Shown here piece after piece: positions 1 to 10,957 of a DNA stretch of 64,000 nucleotides (positions are counted from its first letter, which is position 1; every line of letters starts with the position of its first letter). The DNA lies in assembly GCF_037126465.1 (NCBI RefSeq), contig NC_088202.1, positions 116,558,623 to 116,622,622 of the forward strand, read 5' to 3'. The notes under the pieces are model-generated. The model made no database searches, had not been told where the DNA came from, and saw nothing but the letters and a program-made list of their open reading frames with translations. Both the position numbers and the translations under genes were made by a program. Source of the DNA: Ornithodoros turicata (lineage: Eukaryota; Arthropoda; Arachnida; Ixodida; Argasidae).

Positions 1-1840
1 GACGTTTTGGGCGTAGAGTTTCCATTGGGGGCCTATAATATAACACAACTAATTAAGTTTACTTTAATATAAAAAAAAAGGTTAATGTCAGCTGTATCAT
101 GATATGAGTTAGCTATATATCGATCGATGCAGAGAAAGAAAATAACTTCAAGATCACACCCACGCTTTCGCTGCGGTGTTTCTGTTTCCCAAAATATACA
201 GGAAAATTCTAAATTTTTCAGGATTTTTTTTTCTACCTTCTTTATGCGCATAAATTATGCAAGCAGATGATATCATTTTTGCGACGTTCACAGTAGGCAC
301 ACCACGACCCAACGCACTGCAAAACCTTTCCACTGTACTAGCAGGTCACCGGGCATGCCTGTGCGTGTTTAGATTCAAATAGCCCTACGATTAATTTGTA
401 TTAATTACATAATCCATTAATTTTAAAGGTAGACGAGGAGGGATCTGCTCTATGTCGAGTTCCTACACGGTGCTATATAGAAGTGCAATATCGACTTCGG
501 CAACAGCCGTGTTACGAGCCATGATTTATCCAGACGCCCCCCCCCCCCCCCCCCCCCAACGCACACGCCTCCTCAACACCTCCCAGACCTTTGGAGACAC
601 CCCCTAACTTTTTAACCTGCGCACCTCTTACAGGGTGGCCCTTGCTATTTCAGCTTTAGACACATGTGGGTAATGATACGTTAAGCTGCTATGACGTAAA
701 TGTAATAATGACGCTCCCCCACCAGCCCCCATTTTTTTGCAACCCTCCGACGTGCTGGGTTTCTGGATAAACAACTGGTTACGGGTATTCGGCAACGACA
801 TTTACGTGTACTTGGTTTCAACGGACAATTTGCACATACTTCAGAACAGCAACAGGAAACGGAACGGGGGCACTCGTGCAGCTTGATTTAGAGTTCCACC
901 AACATTTGCCAATACTGTATTTGGCGCATTTCCGCAGTAAGTCGGTATAGGGTGCTCCGTGCTCCCCAAGCAGCATCCCCCCACATCTGAGGGCCAGTCA
1001 TTAGTCATCGGAACGACACAACCCACCAACGCTCCCATACTTTCGCGAGAACACGTGTGTTGAACGGACATTGACAGTTTGGCCATTCCACGCCAAATGA
1101 TCAAAACATGCCTCTCGACCATCACAGATATATATTTTTTTACAAAATTGCGCAGGTACAGGGCTTCGAGGGAAGAGTAGTTTCGAAGGTCTTGGTTCAA
1201 AATATATCAATATTTAAAAGTGCTCGAAGGTTGAGCCGGGTGAGAAAAGTGTACCTGACATTTTCGCGATCAATTGGTCCGTGCTTAATTCTATAACCTT
1301 CTATAAGTGATTTTTATGTCATTGGAAGATGCGACACTCTACCCTGTACACCTCATGGAAAACATGTTTCCCCTCACCCTGTAATAGGACGCGCAAAGGA
1401 CGCGATGTTTGGACTATGTTTGCAAATTTTTACCGCCTTCCTTTTAAGAAAATAAACACAGTCTTATGTTGTATGGCGTTCCAGCTGTACATGAACAAAG
1501 GTTTCGTTTTTCTCTGAGCAGTACCTTCCGCGCTAGCGACACTTGAAAACAAAAGTTTGGCAAAACTGGCGATTTTCGAGCTGGGTTTTCGGAATGTGGC
1601 GGTCCAGACAAATATAACACCGTTGTGTGACTCGATTGTAAAATGCTTTCACTAAGTCCTCCTAAGAAACTAGTAAAAACTAGGAATACAAAAGGACATC
1701 AGTGGTGGTCGAGCGGCATGTTTGGATCATTTGACGTGGGATGGCCCAGTTGGAAGTCACGAATTACACGCTGTACAGTGGCCTTTAAATCGGATAGCGC
1801 AGCAAACTGGCAGATCGAGGTACTATAGTGAGTGACTTAC
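1..1840. other. Non-coding sequence, no gene recognised
   Basis: No domain, splice-bounded exon or RNA gene was recognised here. The only notable feature is a run of 21 C at 537-557. The longest open frame (841-1200, minus, 119 aa) has no family resemblance. The stretch probably lies downstream of the exon at 1841-2046 in the same minus-strand gene, as an intron. Confidence 0.5.
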
Positions 1841-2046
1841 GTCCACTCGAATGCCGTTCACTTGGAAGTACTGCCCCGGCGGCCGGTCAGACGGCACGTA
1901 ACGGAAGAACTCGATGTCGTCCTTGTACCACTTGACCGAGTAGAGCAGGTCTCCCTCCAAGTCGTAGGCGCACTTGAGCTGCGCCTCACGTCCGACGCTC
2001 ACCTTCTGTGGAACATCCAACGACAGGATACGGATGCCCAGAATAC
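1841..2046 (-). CDS. Internal exon of a beat (beaten path)-like immunoglobulin-domain protein
   Basis: Read on the minus strand, this exon encodes about 68 residues of an immunoglobulin fold: a VPQKVSVGREAQLKCAYDL segment with the first disulphide Cys, then SVKWYKDDIEFFRYVPSD, ending in FQVNGIRVD. The WYK motif followed by an FxRY/P stretch and a VxGIxVD ending is typical of arthropod beat proteins. These are secreted or membrane-tethered immunoglobulin proteins that act in axon guidance by binding Side-family receptors. Splice signals are good. A pyrimidine-rich tract and AG lie at 2047-2048 (minus orientation) and a GTAAGT donor at 1835-1840. The exon starts in phase 1 and ends on a codon boundary. 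The signal-peptide exon and the exon carrying the second Cys were not found nearby, so introns are long. The family call is by recognition, not by search; which beat paralogue it is cannot be said. Confidence 0.8.
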
Positions 2047-2604
2047 CTACAACAAACACGATCAAAATGTAAGCGCATGTAGGATGGAAGCTGACCGAAG
2101 GGTTACTCTACGTGTTTGTTGCGCACTCATAAATCCCGTTGGTCGTTTTTGTGCAGCGTAGTGTAGTGTGTCGATATGCCTTCAGTGTCGAAACGACCGA
2201 TGAAACGCGACACGCGTTGCGTTGAGGCGAGCAGTGTAACACGCGCACTCAGTGCGCACTTTTCTGCACTACCACCATTAGTGGAATTCGCCATCACAAA
2301 CTAATACGCTAAAGCTTAGGATAAAAGTGCCAAAAATTGGAGAGGACGAAACACGAGCACATGTTTCGTCGTGCCCGATTTAGCGCTTCTAACATAAGTT
2401 CAATGTTGCACCAACAGGCCCAAAAAGTGGTCTTAAACGGCTTTGTCACTAAAGCTTGTTGCTACATCTCATCAAGTCGCCACATCTGCTGTCAAGTGCC
2501 AGTGAATCCATCCCATATAACTTCCTGACCTGTAGATGTGTGAGCAAAGTGGCCATCGTACTTTGCTGAAAAGGATGGTGTTGTTCCCTGTATGCCACTA
2601 TTCA

Positions 2605-2693
2605 TTTTATCTGCAGGGGAGCCAAACATGCTTTTAGTTGGTAGTAGTTGGTACTACCAACTAAAAGCATGTTTGGCTCTCCTGCAGATAAAA
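2605..2693. repeat. Near-perfect hairpin, 40-bp arms
   Basis: The arms run from about 2605-2644 and 2654-2693, around a 9-bp loop, with one mismatch. The core arm reads GCCAAACATGCTTTTAGTTG. The flanks (TTGTTCC at 2581 and GGAACAA at 2694) also pair after a one-sided gap, so the original inverted repeat was longer. It is probably a palindromic MITE or foldback remnant inside the beat-like gene region. Confidence 0.85.
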
Positions 2694-2792
2694 GGAACAA
2701 CGAAACGATATCATTTCGTTGAGCTTGAGGCGATGGTAGGGACAGGAACACAAAATACAAGTAGACAGAACTAGACTCAAACCAGCAATGAA

Positions 2793-2830
2793 GCCTTTAA
2801 AGGGACAATGAAATGATTTTCGCGAATTCC
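2793..2830. repeat. Single TTAAAGGG-type terminus
   Basis: The sequence TTTAAAGGGACAATGAAATG resembles the ends of the TTAA element at 21178-21855. No partner end was found, so this is a solo terminus or a decayed element. Confidence 0.35.
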
Positions 2831-3104
2831 GAGTGCTCTGCCCGAAATGGTTCTCATGATCATTGACTATCATACACAGATCGACTTTTAACCGTATTCA
2901 GTGCGTCGGGGGCGCAGTTACCACGCATAAATAGCGGGGCGTGACCGCCGGATATATCCCTTCGAAGCGGGCTCCCGTCATCAAGATCCAGTCCTCTCAG
3001 CCAAGTGTAGATGACCCGGAACACGCACCCCGCGGAACCACGTGGGTACATGGTTTCGGGTTGGACAACGACGTCGTATATCTGCCGTCGAAATCAGTAG
3101 AAAT

Positions 3105-3278
3105 ATGGCGAAACGCAAATTGTCAGCGATGGAGGAAGAGATTATGCGACGCACACAGCAGGGATCGTTCCGTACGCAGCAGCTCCCAAAAGGTAACCGA
3201 CAGAGACATTTTCTGACGAAGAAGATGCTCACAGAGGAAAACGTGCCCACCATAACCATGCTGACAATCAACGGTTAG
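3105..3278 (+). CDS. Unrecognised short basic ORF, possible first exon
   Basis: This is a 57-codon ATG frame, very hydrophilic and basic in its first half (MAKRKLSAMEEEIMRRTQQG). An AG-GTAACC donor-like site lies after codon 29, so a shorter spliced exon is possible. No family is recognised. A dispersed repeat starts immediately downstream (3295), and chance or repeat-derived coding is at least as likely as a gene. Confidence 0.2.
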   Translation: MAKRKLSAMEEEIMRRTQQGSFRTQQLPKGNRQRHFLTKKMLTEENVPTITMLTING

Positions 3279-3294
3279 GGGAGGGGGGTGGGGG

Positions 3295-3355
3295 AAGTAT
3301 GTTTATTGCAAAAGAAAGGGAGGAAAGGTTAGTCAGTCGGAGGCCGACTTGCTAT
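3295..3355 (-). repeat. Retroposon 3'-end fragment (copy 1)
   Basis: On the minus strand this reads a GAATAGCAAGTCGGCC core, a CCTTTCCTCCC tract and then an AATAAAC polyadenylation-like signal. A second copy lies at 62435-62515 next to a LINE relic. It is probably the 3' end of a non-LTR retrotransposon. Confidence 0.5.
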
Positions 3356-4368
3356 TCGTTAAAAAAAGAAATGTAAAAACCACACCTACAATCAACGGCT
3401 ACATTACACTTCTGGTAGGATTCTGCGTCAACGATTAGATACGATCTCAGCTCGAGGTCAAAGCAAAACATATCTGGCGGCGACGTTTGCGAGCTTACTT
3501 GCAAATTTTGCAATTTGCTTGCAAAAGGCCGTCCGCGAATCGGCAACATCCCCCGTGTATGATGTCACGTACGGCAGGCGGGTGATGCCTCGCAGACGGG
3601 TCGTAGCAGCAGCCGTTCAAAGCTGTGGTTAATATAGAATATTTTCCCTATTTGAACTATTTTTTGCTTCATATTTCCAAGGGTGAATGTTTTACTTCAG
3701 AGGAACAAGATGAAAATGATCGTAGGCTTGTCAAATATGCTTTCATGGTCCATGCATTGTGTGTAAGGGATGCAGAGAACCCAGAGTAAATAGAAAGAAA
3801 GCACTTCGGCGTTTCGGCGAAGGTGAATATGCGTGAAACTTGATTCTTTTAACGGTTAGCGGGAGCCTTGGCAACAGCATGAGGAAGCGCAGATGGTCGA
3901 TCAAAGGTTTGTGATAGGTCAAAGATTGCAAAGCCTAAACAATGGTGCAAGGACAATCAGTAAAAACAGACATACACAACAGCAGGCTAAGTTAGCAAGT
4001 ACTGGATAAAAAGCCTTTTGAATTTTTTAACATTTGAAGTCAACAGGTCAATATCACAAATATCATGTACAGTACCCTATTAAGTAAACATTGCAACCGT
4101 ATTATTGGATTTAGCAAATTCACTTGAGTCACTACGAACACCTCATAATGTCTTAGTTGTCTAGTGGGTGCATTGTACACACAAAGCACGAGTCTACAGT
4201 CCATCGACTACATATATCACAGCCATTTAAAATTCTCAAGTCTTCATAATAGAAACGCCTTCCCAAACATAGTCATAGTAGATTTGCATAAATCTATACG
4301 TTGTACATCCCCGATTTTAGATGTCTGGAGTAGACAAATACTGTTCCACACTGCAGAACAGTATTCAT
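3356..4368. other. AT-rich non-coding stretch
   Basis: Nothing recognised: no long frame, RNA gene or complete element. A small hairpin (ACTGTTC/GAACAGT) lies at about 4339-4365, just before the long inverted repeat. Confidence 0.5.
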
Positions 4369-4507
4369 GCATGATTTAAAACCCCGAGACTAGGGAACAC
4401 GAAGGGACAGACACAAACACGAAGAGACATAACACAAACACACAATAGAGACTTCGTGTTTGTGTCTGTCCCTTCGTGTTCCCTAGTCTCGGGGTTTTAC
4501 ATCATGC
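4369..4507. repeat. Long hairpin, 56-bp arms
   Basis: The arms at 4369-4424 and 4452-4507 pair with one mismatch over a 27-bp loop. The right arm carries TTGTGTCTGTCCCTTCGTG followed by CTAGTCTCGGGGTTTTAC. A related sequence with TACCTCGTCTCGGGTTTTCAAG occurs twice at 40393-40513, so this is a dispersed repeat family that is inverted here. Confidence 0.85.
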
Positions 4508-5503
4508 ATCATCTTCACCAGCTCGCTTGCTTCCTAGCCATTTTTTCACACTATTCATGCCTTGGGGTAATGAGAGCACAAAACAATCTTATAAAGCAAT
4601 GTCGATCACTGGACGCACGAGTGACTTTTGTGATATGTATGCAACGATATGTAGTAAAAGATGAGTAAAAAGTTTTTTATCACTGGAATAGAAAAGGAAA
4701 TTTAACAGCGGAATAAAGAATATGATCAAAAAACAAGTTAGGTCGTGCAATCTGTAGAGATCTATTTCGCTTCAAAGGACTATATAAGTATCATATTATT
4801 ACACGTTTTACCGCACTTTTTAGGACTATTTCCCACCAGCCTGTTTCTGACGTGAAGTACAAAGGAGGTTCCCATTACAGCGGAAGCGATACAGAAGCGA
4901 TAAACAAACTGGGGCTATTATAAATTGAACTTTTCTGTCGAAAGGCAATTCAATACAGGTTTTTTAAAAAGTACCCTGACTCAACATTAATCCTACTTCG
5001 TAATTAAGCTAATTAAGCGTAATTAAGCGATGCAACCTGATATCTACTAGCAAGTGTTTTACACAAGAGTAAGGCGTAGGAAGGTAAAACAAAATCAACA
5101 AATGCTGTTTTTTTGTGTGTAGAGAGAAGGCGGAGCTTCCGCCGAAACGTAAACTTCCCCAGACCCTTAGCTTAAATGCCAGTTTAATAAATAACTCTCC
5201 CCCACTCCCTACTTCAGTCTCTGGTGTCTTTTGTCCCCTATCTATATACAACATCCTGGTCGTTCGAACCTCCATTTTGCAGCGTATATATATATATATA
5301 TTATACTCATGGAACGATGCGACAGCACCAGAGGACACGTGTTTCGCCGTGTTTGAGGCTCGTCAGCCCTGGGTAGCTGCGCATCGTTCGGGATTGGCAA
5401 ACCAGGGGTCACTCAGCGAGCGCTATACACCTGGGGTGGGGGGTGGGGGGGTGGGGGGGGGGTGACTGAGCACTCCTCAATGCCACAGTGCAAGCCAGTG
5501 AAT
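4508..5503. other. Non-coding stretch with a G-rich run
   Basis: No gene recognised. At about 5125-5170 a self-complementary GGCGGAGCTTCCGCC is followed by GAAACGT and an AATAAA-like tail. This is faintly reminiscent of Penelope-like terminal repeats, but too weak to call. A guanine-rich tract lies at 5431-5463. Confidence 0.4.
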
Positions 5504-5593
5504 TATAAAGAGGGGAAAAAGCCATTAAAGAAATAAGTAAATGACGCTAGCGTCATTTGCTTATTTTTTTAATGGCTTTTCCCCCTCTTTATA
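5504..5593. repeat. 90-bp palindrome (palindromic MITE candidate)
   Basis: The inverted repeat has no loop. Its centre is ATGACGCTAGCGTCAT and the arms extend about 45 bp each side with about three mismatches, ending at TATAAAGAGGGG and its complement. TA-rich flanks and an (AT)n run at 5591-5614 obscure any target duplication. Confidence 0.85.
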
Positions 5594-5869
5594 TATATAT
5601 ATATATATATATATTTCATCTATCAGGGTGTACTCCCTCTGGTTCCTCTATGTGTATATTCATCTATGTATTTTCATTTGTTTTGGTAGAATAAATAAAT
5701 GTCAAATGTAAAAAAAAAATATTTATTTATTTATTTATCTTGCAACGTGTGCGCATCCCAACGATGTAAAATTACTTGTGTAGTGTGTACGCGTGACACC
5801 GAAGCAGCACTTGGGCAAAGCAGGGTGCTGGTAGAGCCGGACGGGCTATCCTCCGGCAGCTCTGTAACA

Positions 5870-5990
5870 ACCGTTCCACTAGCGGAAACAGTAAGGGAAA
5901 CGAAACGGAAACGAAATTAAAAGGCCGGTATCAGAAACAGATAACGGAAACGAAAATGTAGCAGTAACGACAATGGAAACGGTAACCAAA
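5870..5990. repeat. GGAAACG-motif array
   Basis: About ten degenerate copies of GGAAAC/CGAAAC occur on one strand. The style matches the subterminal arrays of the hAT-type elements elsewhere in the window, but no terminal repeat or target duplication was found. Confidence 0.45.
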
Positions 5991-6364
5991 ATACGTCCGT
6001 TATCCTTCCCTGGTACATACACAGTGCTCATGTTCGTGATCGAGAAGGCACAAGTTTTTTCTACGAATGCTCGCAAGTATGTTGCATACTTCGAAGTTCG
6101 ACAAAACAGTGCAGCTGAAACAGAAGCGAAGCAAGGAAACGCGACACACGAGGCCGCACACTGCACTGGCGCGAAACTTATTTATTAATCGGGTTGTTGC
6201 GTTTATTTGCACTGCTTACAACCTTTCTCAACGCGGTTCATGTATACCCGTCTCATTGTCATCAGTCTGCTGCGAGCACTGCAATTCAGCGCAATGAGCG
6301 CGTTAGCACGTTGGATGTTTTCCCCGGTATTGTTCCCCCTTGAGCTGTGAACATCAGTGATGTA

Positions 6365-7091
6365 CAGGGTTCACCAAGAAACTTTGGGGTTTGTAATGGT
6401 TAGAGAACAAAAGTGTCTGAAGCTAAAGTAGACGCTAGAGGACGTATTATGCACCAAAATTTTATATCGATACTGCCACTTGGATAAATCCTGGAAATTA
6501 AAAAAAAAACTGGCTATACATGTGTTTTCAATCTGCTATACCTGTGCTTCATTTGCTTCCGTCAGGTGGCGCCACAGCCGAACGCGGCGTTGCAGATGAT
6601 ATCGAAAAGTTGACGCAGATCGGAAAGTTCGTCGTTGGACTTGCAGAAGATCGCTGTAGGCAGGATAGCCTGCTTATTATTTTTAGTACAGTAGTGATTT
6701 TTAGTAATTTAGTAGTAGTAACTTGTGCGTTTTGTGTTCAGTTATGTGCTATAACGACATGTTTTACCACTTATAAAACGACTTCACGTAGTAGTACTCT
6801 ATATTTAGTTCCAGTTGTTTACGTGGTTTCGACATCGTCTGCAACGCCGCGTTCGACCGTGTTGCCATCTGACGGAAGGAGCTGAAACACAGGTACAGCC
6901 CATTGGAAATGTTAAGGCAGCGGTGTTTTTTTAATTTCCACGATTTATCCGCAGCGAAACGGCCAAGTGCCACTATCGTTATAAACTTTTGGTGCATAAT
7001 ACGTCCTCTAACATCTGCTTTAGCTTCCCGACACTGTTTTTATTTGTTTTATCTCCGTTACAAATCCCAAAGTTTATCTTAGCGACCCCTG
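6365..7091. mobile_element. Non-autonomous element with about 250-bp terminal inverted repeats, TA flanks
   Basis: The left arm (6365-6625) and right arm (6835-7091) are diverged reverse complements. Both carry GAGGACGTATTATGCACCAA and GAACGCGGCGTTGCAGA. The ends read CAGGGTTCACCAAGAAACTT and CAGGGGTCGCTAAGATAAAC, and each abuts a TA dinucleotide (6363-6364, 7092-7093). A TA target duplication and CAGGG ends fit a Tc1/mariner-like MITE, although such long arms also occur in other foldback types. The 210-bp middle has no transposase. The short frames crossing the arms are not supported as genes. Confidence 0.75.
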
Positions 7092-7093
7092 TA

Positions 7094-8539
7094 CTTTGAA
7101 ATCTGGAGCGCCACAACATATTTACATATATATCTTAATTTTCGCAATTTATGAATTATTTGTTTAGCAAACAAGCCAGTATCAGCCATTATAGCGCCCA
7201 CAGTCAGGGAGCCCACTCTGTTTATGTCCCCTGAATCTTTAATTGGTTTTCCGATAGGCTTCGCGTATACCCACGTCTAATGGATCACTATCTGCGGTAA
7301 TGGTTTGATCTTTTTCTTTTGCCATATTGCGTAGTGCGTGCGGCACGCATCGTGCAGTCACACAGTCGATACTTACTGTAGTGTGTCCATTACCTGCTTC
7401 TGACAAACACCGCGGAGCTATTTACCTGCGTGGAGTACCACGGAAGCGAATATAACGCTTTTCTTTCTTTTGCTGTGCGCAAAGCGAAATTCTCGAACGA
7501 ATATAACAGAAAAGACCACAATATATTTAATCCCGGTTGGACGTTCATGCGAGGATTGATGTCGCAACCTCGCCTAAGTACACTCGTCCATTGGTGTGGG
7601 AGCATATTCTAAAAGATCGCAATGGGTCTTGCACGGCTAGTTAGGTACTATGGGGCGCCGTGAAGAGAATAGAGGGTAGATTTCTTTAATATGGTTAAAC
7701 ACTTTTGGGGGACTTGGTAACCACCCGTTATCAAACCGTCCTACACTGGCAAACATGACTTCAGTGAGGCCACTAATAGAGTTTTTTTTATAAAGTGATT
7801 GTTATTAAAAATCAAAACTATCTTAATTATTCAATTTCAATCAGATTTATCCGATTCAGACTAGGTGCTTTTGACCACAAGGACCGCATCTGTCAAAATT
7901 TCCGAATAAAACCCTGGCAAGTTAGACGGAGCAGTGGTCGCTAGTGTCAGTGACATAGAGCTTTAGAGATGCGAAGTGCGAAGGCGTTAGCGTCCAAAAG
8001 CCAAGATGAATCTCTCACGACAAACTGCAACAAAGAAGTCGCTGTATTGCAGATCCTGTCAAAATCTGGAAACCACTTCAAGAAACACCGGAATGTCTGT
8101 TAAAGAGAAACGTCAGGACGTAACAGAGGGCGCGTCGGAGGCTTGTCCAGGCGCTCGGCCGACCACATGTTCTCACCAATATCACCCAGCCCAAGTGAGA
8201 AAGTAAGCTTCTCGACCCTGCAGAAGGATGTGCAATGCCTCGGGCCTTTCATTCTCTTCCTACCATAAGCGTAGACTACCCAAACGTTACCGAAACGTTT
8301 GTGAGGTTCCAGAGCGGGAGCCCACGTTGTTTCGTGACTGGCGAGGGCGAGGGGTGCACAACTCTTCGTTGCGCACACGGCGCGCCTTCTTTGTCCGAGA
8401 AAATACGAGAACGTACTCAGGGAAAGTATCGCTTCGCCGCTTGTATGGTCTGCTGAAGACGCTCGGTGCTTGACACGTCAGTCTACGAGAAGGTCCAGTC
8501 AGCCTGACATGCAGAATGAACATGTAACTCATCCAGAGA
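7094..8539. other. Non-coding stretch
   Basis: No gene or element was recognised with confidence. The short frame at 8006-8206 lies upstream of the transposase relic and could be a decayed N-terminal part of it, but this is not shown by sequence. Confidence 0.4.
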
Positions 8540-9935
8540 CCATGATTGTCTGCTGCAGCACCTGAAACTCCAAGCTGCCAGGTCCACCTATACCGGTGCT
8601 TCATCTAACAATGGCGACGTCCACAGTCCGTTTGTGGCCGGCAAATCTGTTGGTGTGGGCCCTTCAGCAGTTATTGCAGGAGACATCCTGGGCCCGTCTT
8701 CAGCTACCGTAGATATAACTTCAGCTGGCAAACCAAGCACGCGAGGGTGTCATGAAAAGACCAAGCCGTCATCCACCAAAAGCTACGGTGGGCGGGGCTA
8801 CCTAAAGAGTTGAGAACCCATCAACGAGTGGCTTTCGTACAATGCAAAAACCGCTAAGGTTCATTGTGCCATCTGTGTCACTGCCAGGGACAAATAAGAA
8901 AAAAAAATCTGCTACCATGCGCATTGCGAGACAAGGATTCATACATTCCATTTCTTGAAAGAGGTTTCCAGGACTGAAGAAAAAGCACTGCAACCCTTCA
9001 GAAACCATGAAAATTCAGCGCTTGATCGCGCAGCTTCCATGGCGTTGAGAGCTACAAGTGCAGGACTTCAGTTGGCGTCTGCGCTCTCACAGTCAAAGCT
9101 TCACCAAATGAAGGATAGTCGCCGAGCTCTGTTGGCAGTATGTAGTCGTCTGTTCGCGTTTTGGCATGCCAAGACCTCGCATTGCGCGGTAACTTGAGGT
9201 AACTTTTAACGTTACACAAAGCCGACGTACCAGATCATGGGGCATGACTCAACACAACAGGGTATAAGTGGATTTCCTCGGAAGTGCAGAACGAACTGTT
9301 GGAGTTAATTACCCAAAGCATGCTTCACTCCCAAATGAGTGTTTAGGATGCAGTGTTTGATGCGGTGATTGCTGACGAGACTTCCGACATAAATACGCAC
9401 GAACAGCTATCCTTTTGCCTCAGGCACGTTAAACAAGGTCTGCAGGTGGAAGACGTATATATGTTGCATTTTATGTGATCGCGGACACCAGAACGAATAC
9501 CCTCCTCTCGGTTCCGAAAGATGTGCTTTGTCGAGTCGAAAACTGCCGTGGGCAATGCAGAGCTGCATGATTTAGTTGTTGTTGTTGTTTGCAAATGTTT
9601 CCAACAAAAGCGGTGGGCTTCGAGCCCTAGTGAAACACATTCATCCATCATCATCCATCATCATCATCATCGTATCTCTATTTGTGTGTGTGAAACACAT
9701 TGAACCAAGAGCTATGTAGGTCCACTGCCTTGCACACACACTGAACCTGGTATTGCAAGACTTGTGCATGAAAATAGATGTATGTCGGGACTTTGTAAGT
9801 TTGTTCGGTCGGGGTCAAGAAACTATTCCGAGCTAGTTCAATTTCTTTTCATGGCGTCATCGGATAAACAAAAATGCACAGGGGCAAAAGCTGGTGGGTA
9901 CGAAAAGGGGCAGGCTCAAGAAATTCGATTACTAT
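8540..9935 (+). pseudogene. ZMYM1-like / DUF4371 hAT-type transposase relic
   Basis: A reading trace runs through several frames. The linker is at 8600-8817 (GPSAVIAGDILGPSS, TSAGKPSTRG). A TTF/BED-like zinc-finger start lies at 8826-8898 (EWLSYNAKTAKVHCAICV), then FRNHENSALDRAASMAL near 8997. The DUF4371 core is at 9275-9478 (SSEVQNELLELITQSMLH, FDAVIADETSDI, EQLSFCLRHV). A later block is at 9710-9830 (VHCLAHTLNLVLQDLC). The ADETSD and CLAHTLNL blocks are characteristic of hAT-derived ZMYM1-like proteins. There is a TGA at about 8817, a TAA at 8896, a TAG in the DUF4371 block and several frameshifts. The coding trace is interrupted at about 9575-9700 by a CATC-rich insertion bracketed by GTGAAACACATT. 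It is a dead copy; the C-terminal dimerisation domain is missing and LINE sequence follows directly. Confidence 0.75.
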
Positions 9936-9949
9936 TTCGTGCTTAGGCT

Positions 9950-10409
9950 CATGATCCTTGTTTTTGACTGGGTCGTTTTTACGGATTCCAGATGTGCGCT
10001 GCAGTGCGTGTCAACTATGGGACTTCGCGGCTCCCTCGGTCCTGTGGTCATTGAAATTCTGCAACTCAATAAGAAAGCAAGCGCACAGGGCCACTATATC
10101 GTCTTCCAGTGGATCGCGGGTCATGTGGGCATGAATGGAAACGAGAACGCAGATCGAACAGCCGCAGGCGCGCATCAGTACACCCGGTGTGTCCCCAAAA
10201 TCTTGTCTTGGTTGGATCGCCGTTACCTCGTCTCAAGCCTCACCAGCTCCAAGATGCACTCTCAACGGCAACATGACATCACCACTCACTCTCTGCTTTA
10301 CTCCGTTGACCCCACATTGTCCTCTCCTCTCCCTCGCCGAATGCCACGTTCCTTTACCACAGTCTTTCACCGCATGAAACTTAATGTGGCTTTTACATCG
10401 GCTTTCTAA
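9950..10409 (+). pseudogene. Non-LTR retrotransposon RNase H fragment
   Basis: An open frame encodes part of an RNase H domain and the downstream tether. It contains VFTDSRCALQCV (third catalytic Asp region), then FQWIAGHVGMNGNENADRTA with the final active-site His/Asn/Asp block, and PRSFTTVFHRMKLNVAFTSA. The same layout occurs at 61700-62360. In a complete LINE this domain degrades the RNA strand after target-primed reverse transcription. The reverse transcriptase and the first two catalytic residues are absent, so this is a 5'-truncated dead copy. It joins the transposase relic at about 9940 without a clear duplication. The run of 18 A at 10779-10796 may be its tail. Confidence 0.75.
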
Positions 10410-10957
10410 CATCTCCTTGGTGTTGGCGTGTTCCGTCCCTGTTCCACAGCAACAAGAAGAACTGCGCACGATTCCGACGTTGTGCGAAGGACACGTGGCA
10501 AACGAGGTTTGCGTGACGGCGAAATAGACCGCAAAGGAGCCTCGCCGTGTGACACTCGTAGAGAGCATATGTGTCATGCGTGGTGGGATACTCCTGTAAT
10601 TAGATGACTCTTGAGTTGTAGTTAAAACATGTCTTGATACATCCATGAATTCCATCGTTATACGAAAGGGACCGTAACGTGCATCGATGTCTAAAAACAA
10701 TAGAGTGTTTTAGGTAACTGTGAGTACAATTTTGTTTCCTCTTACGATTCAGGTTTTTGTCACGAGACGACAGAAAAGAAAAAAAAAAAAAAAACTAGAG
10801 ATACTCGTCGCTTTATGCGCTACGACTCCATATCGTGATTGGCGGTAACATCTGATTCCGCGATCGACGATCACTTGGCAACGTTTTCGAAATGATTTTC
10901 ATGAAACACTTCACGTAGAAGGCAAAAGTCGTCGTCTAGTGTGAATAGAGAGGTTTA

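Noticed and set aside
5115..5290. Penelope-like terminal repeat
   Set aside because: Only a short GC palindrome and GAAACGT are suggestive; no coding trace or second copy supports it.
8287..8604. 105-codon minus-strand frame and overlapping plus frames at 8228-8473
   Set aside because: They lie upstream of or antisense to the transposase relic and show no family resemblance.
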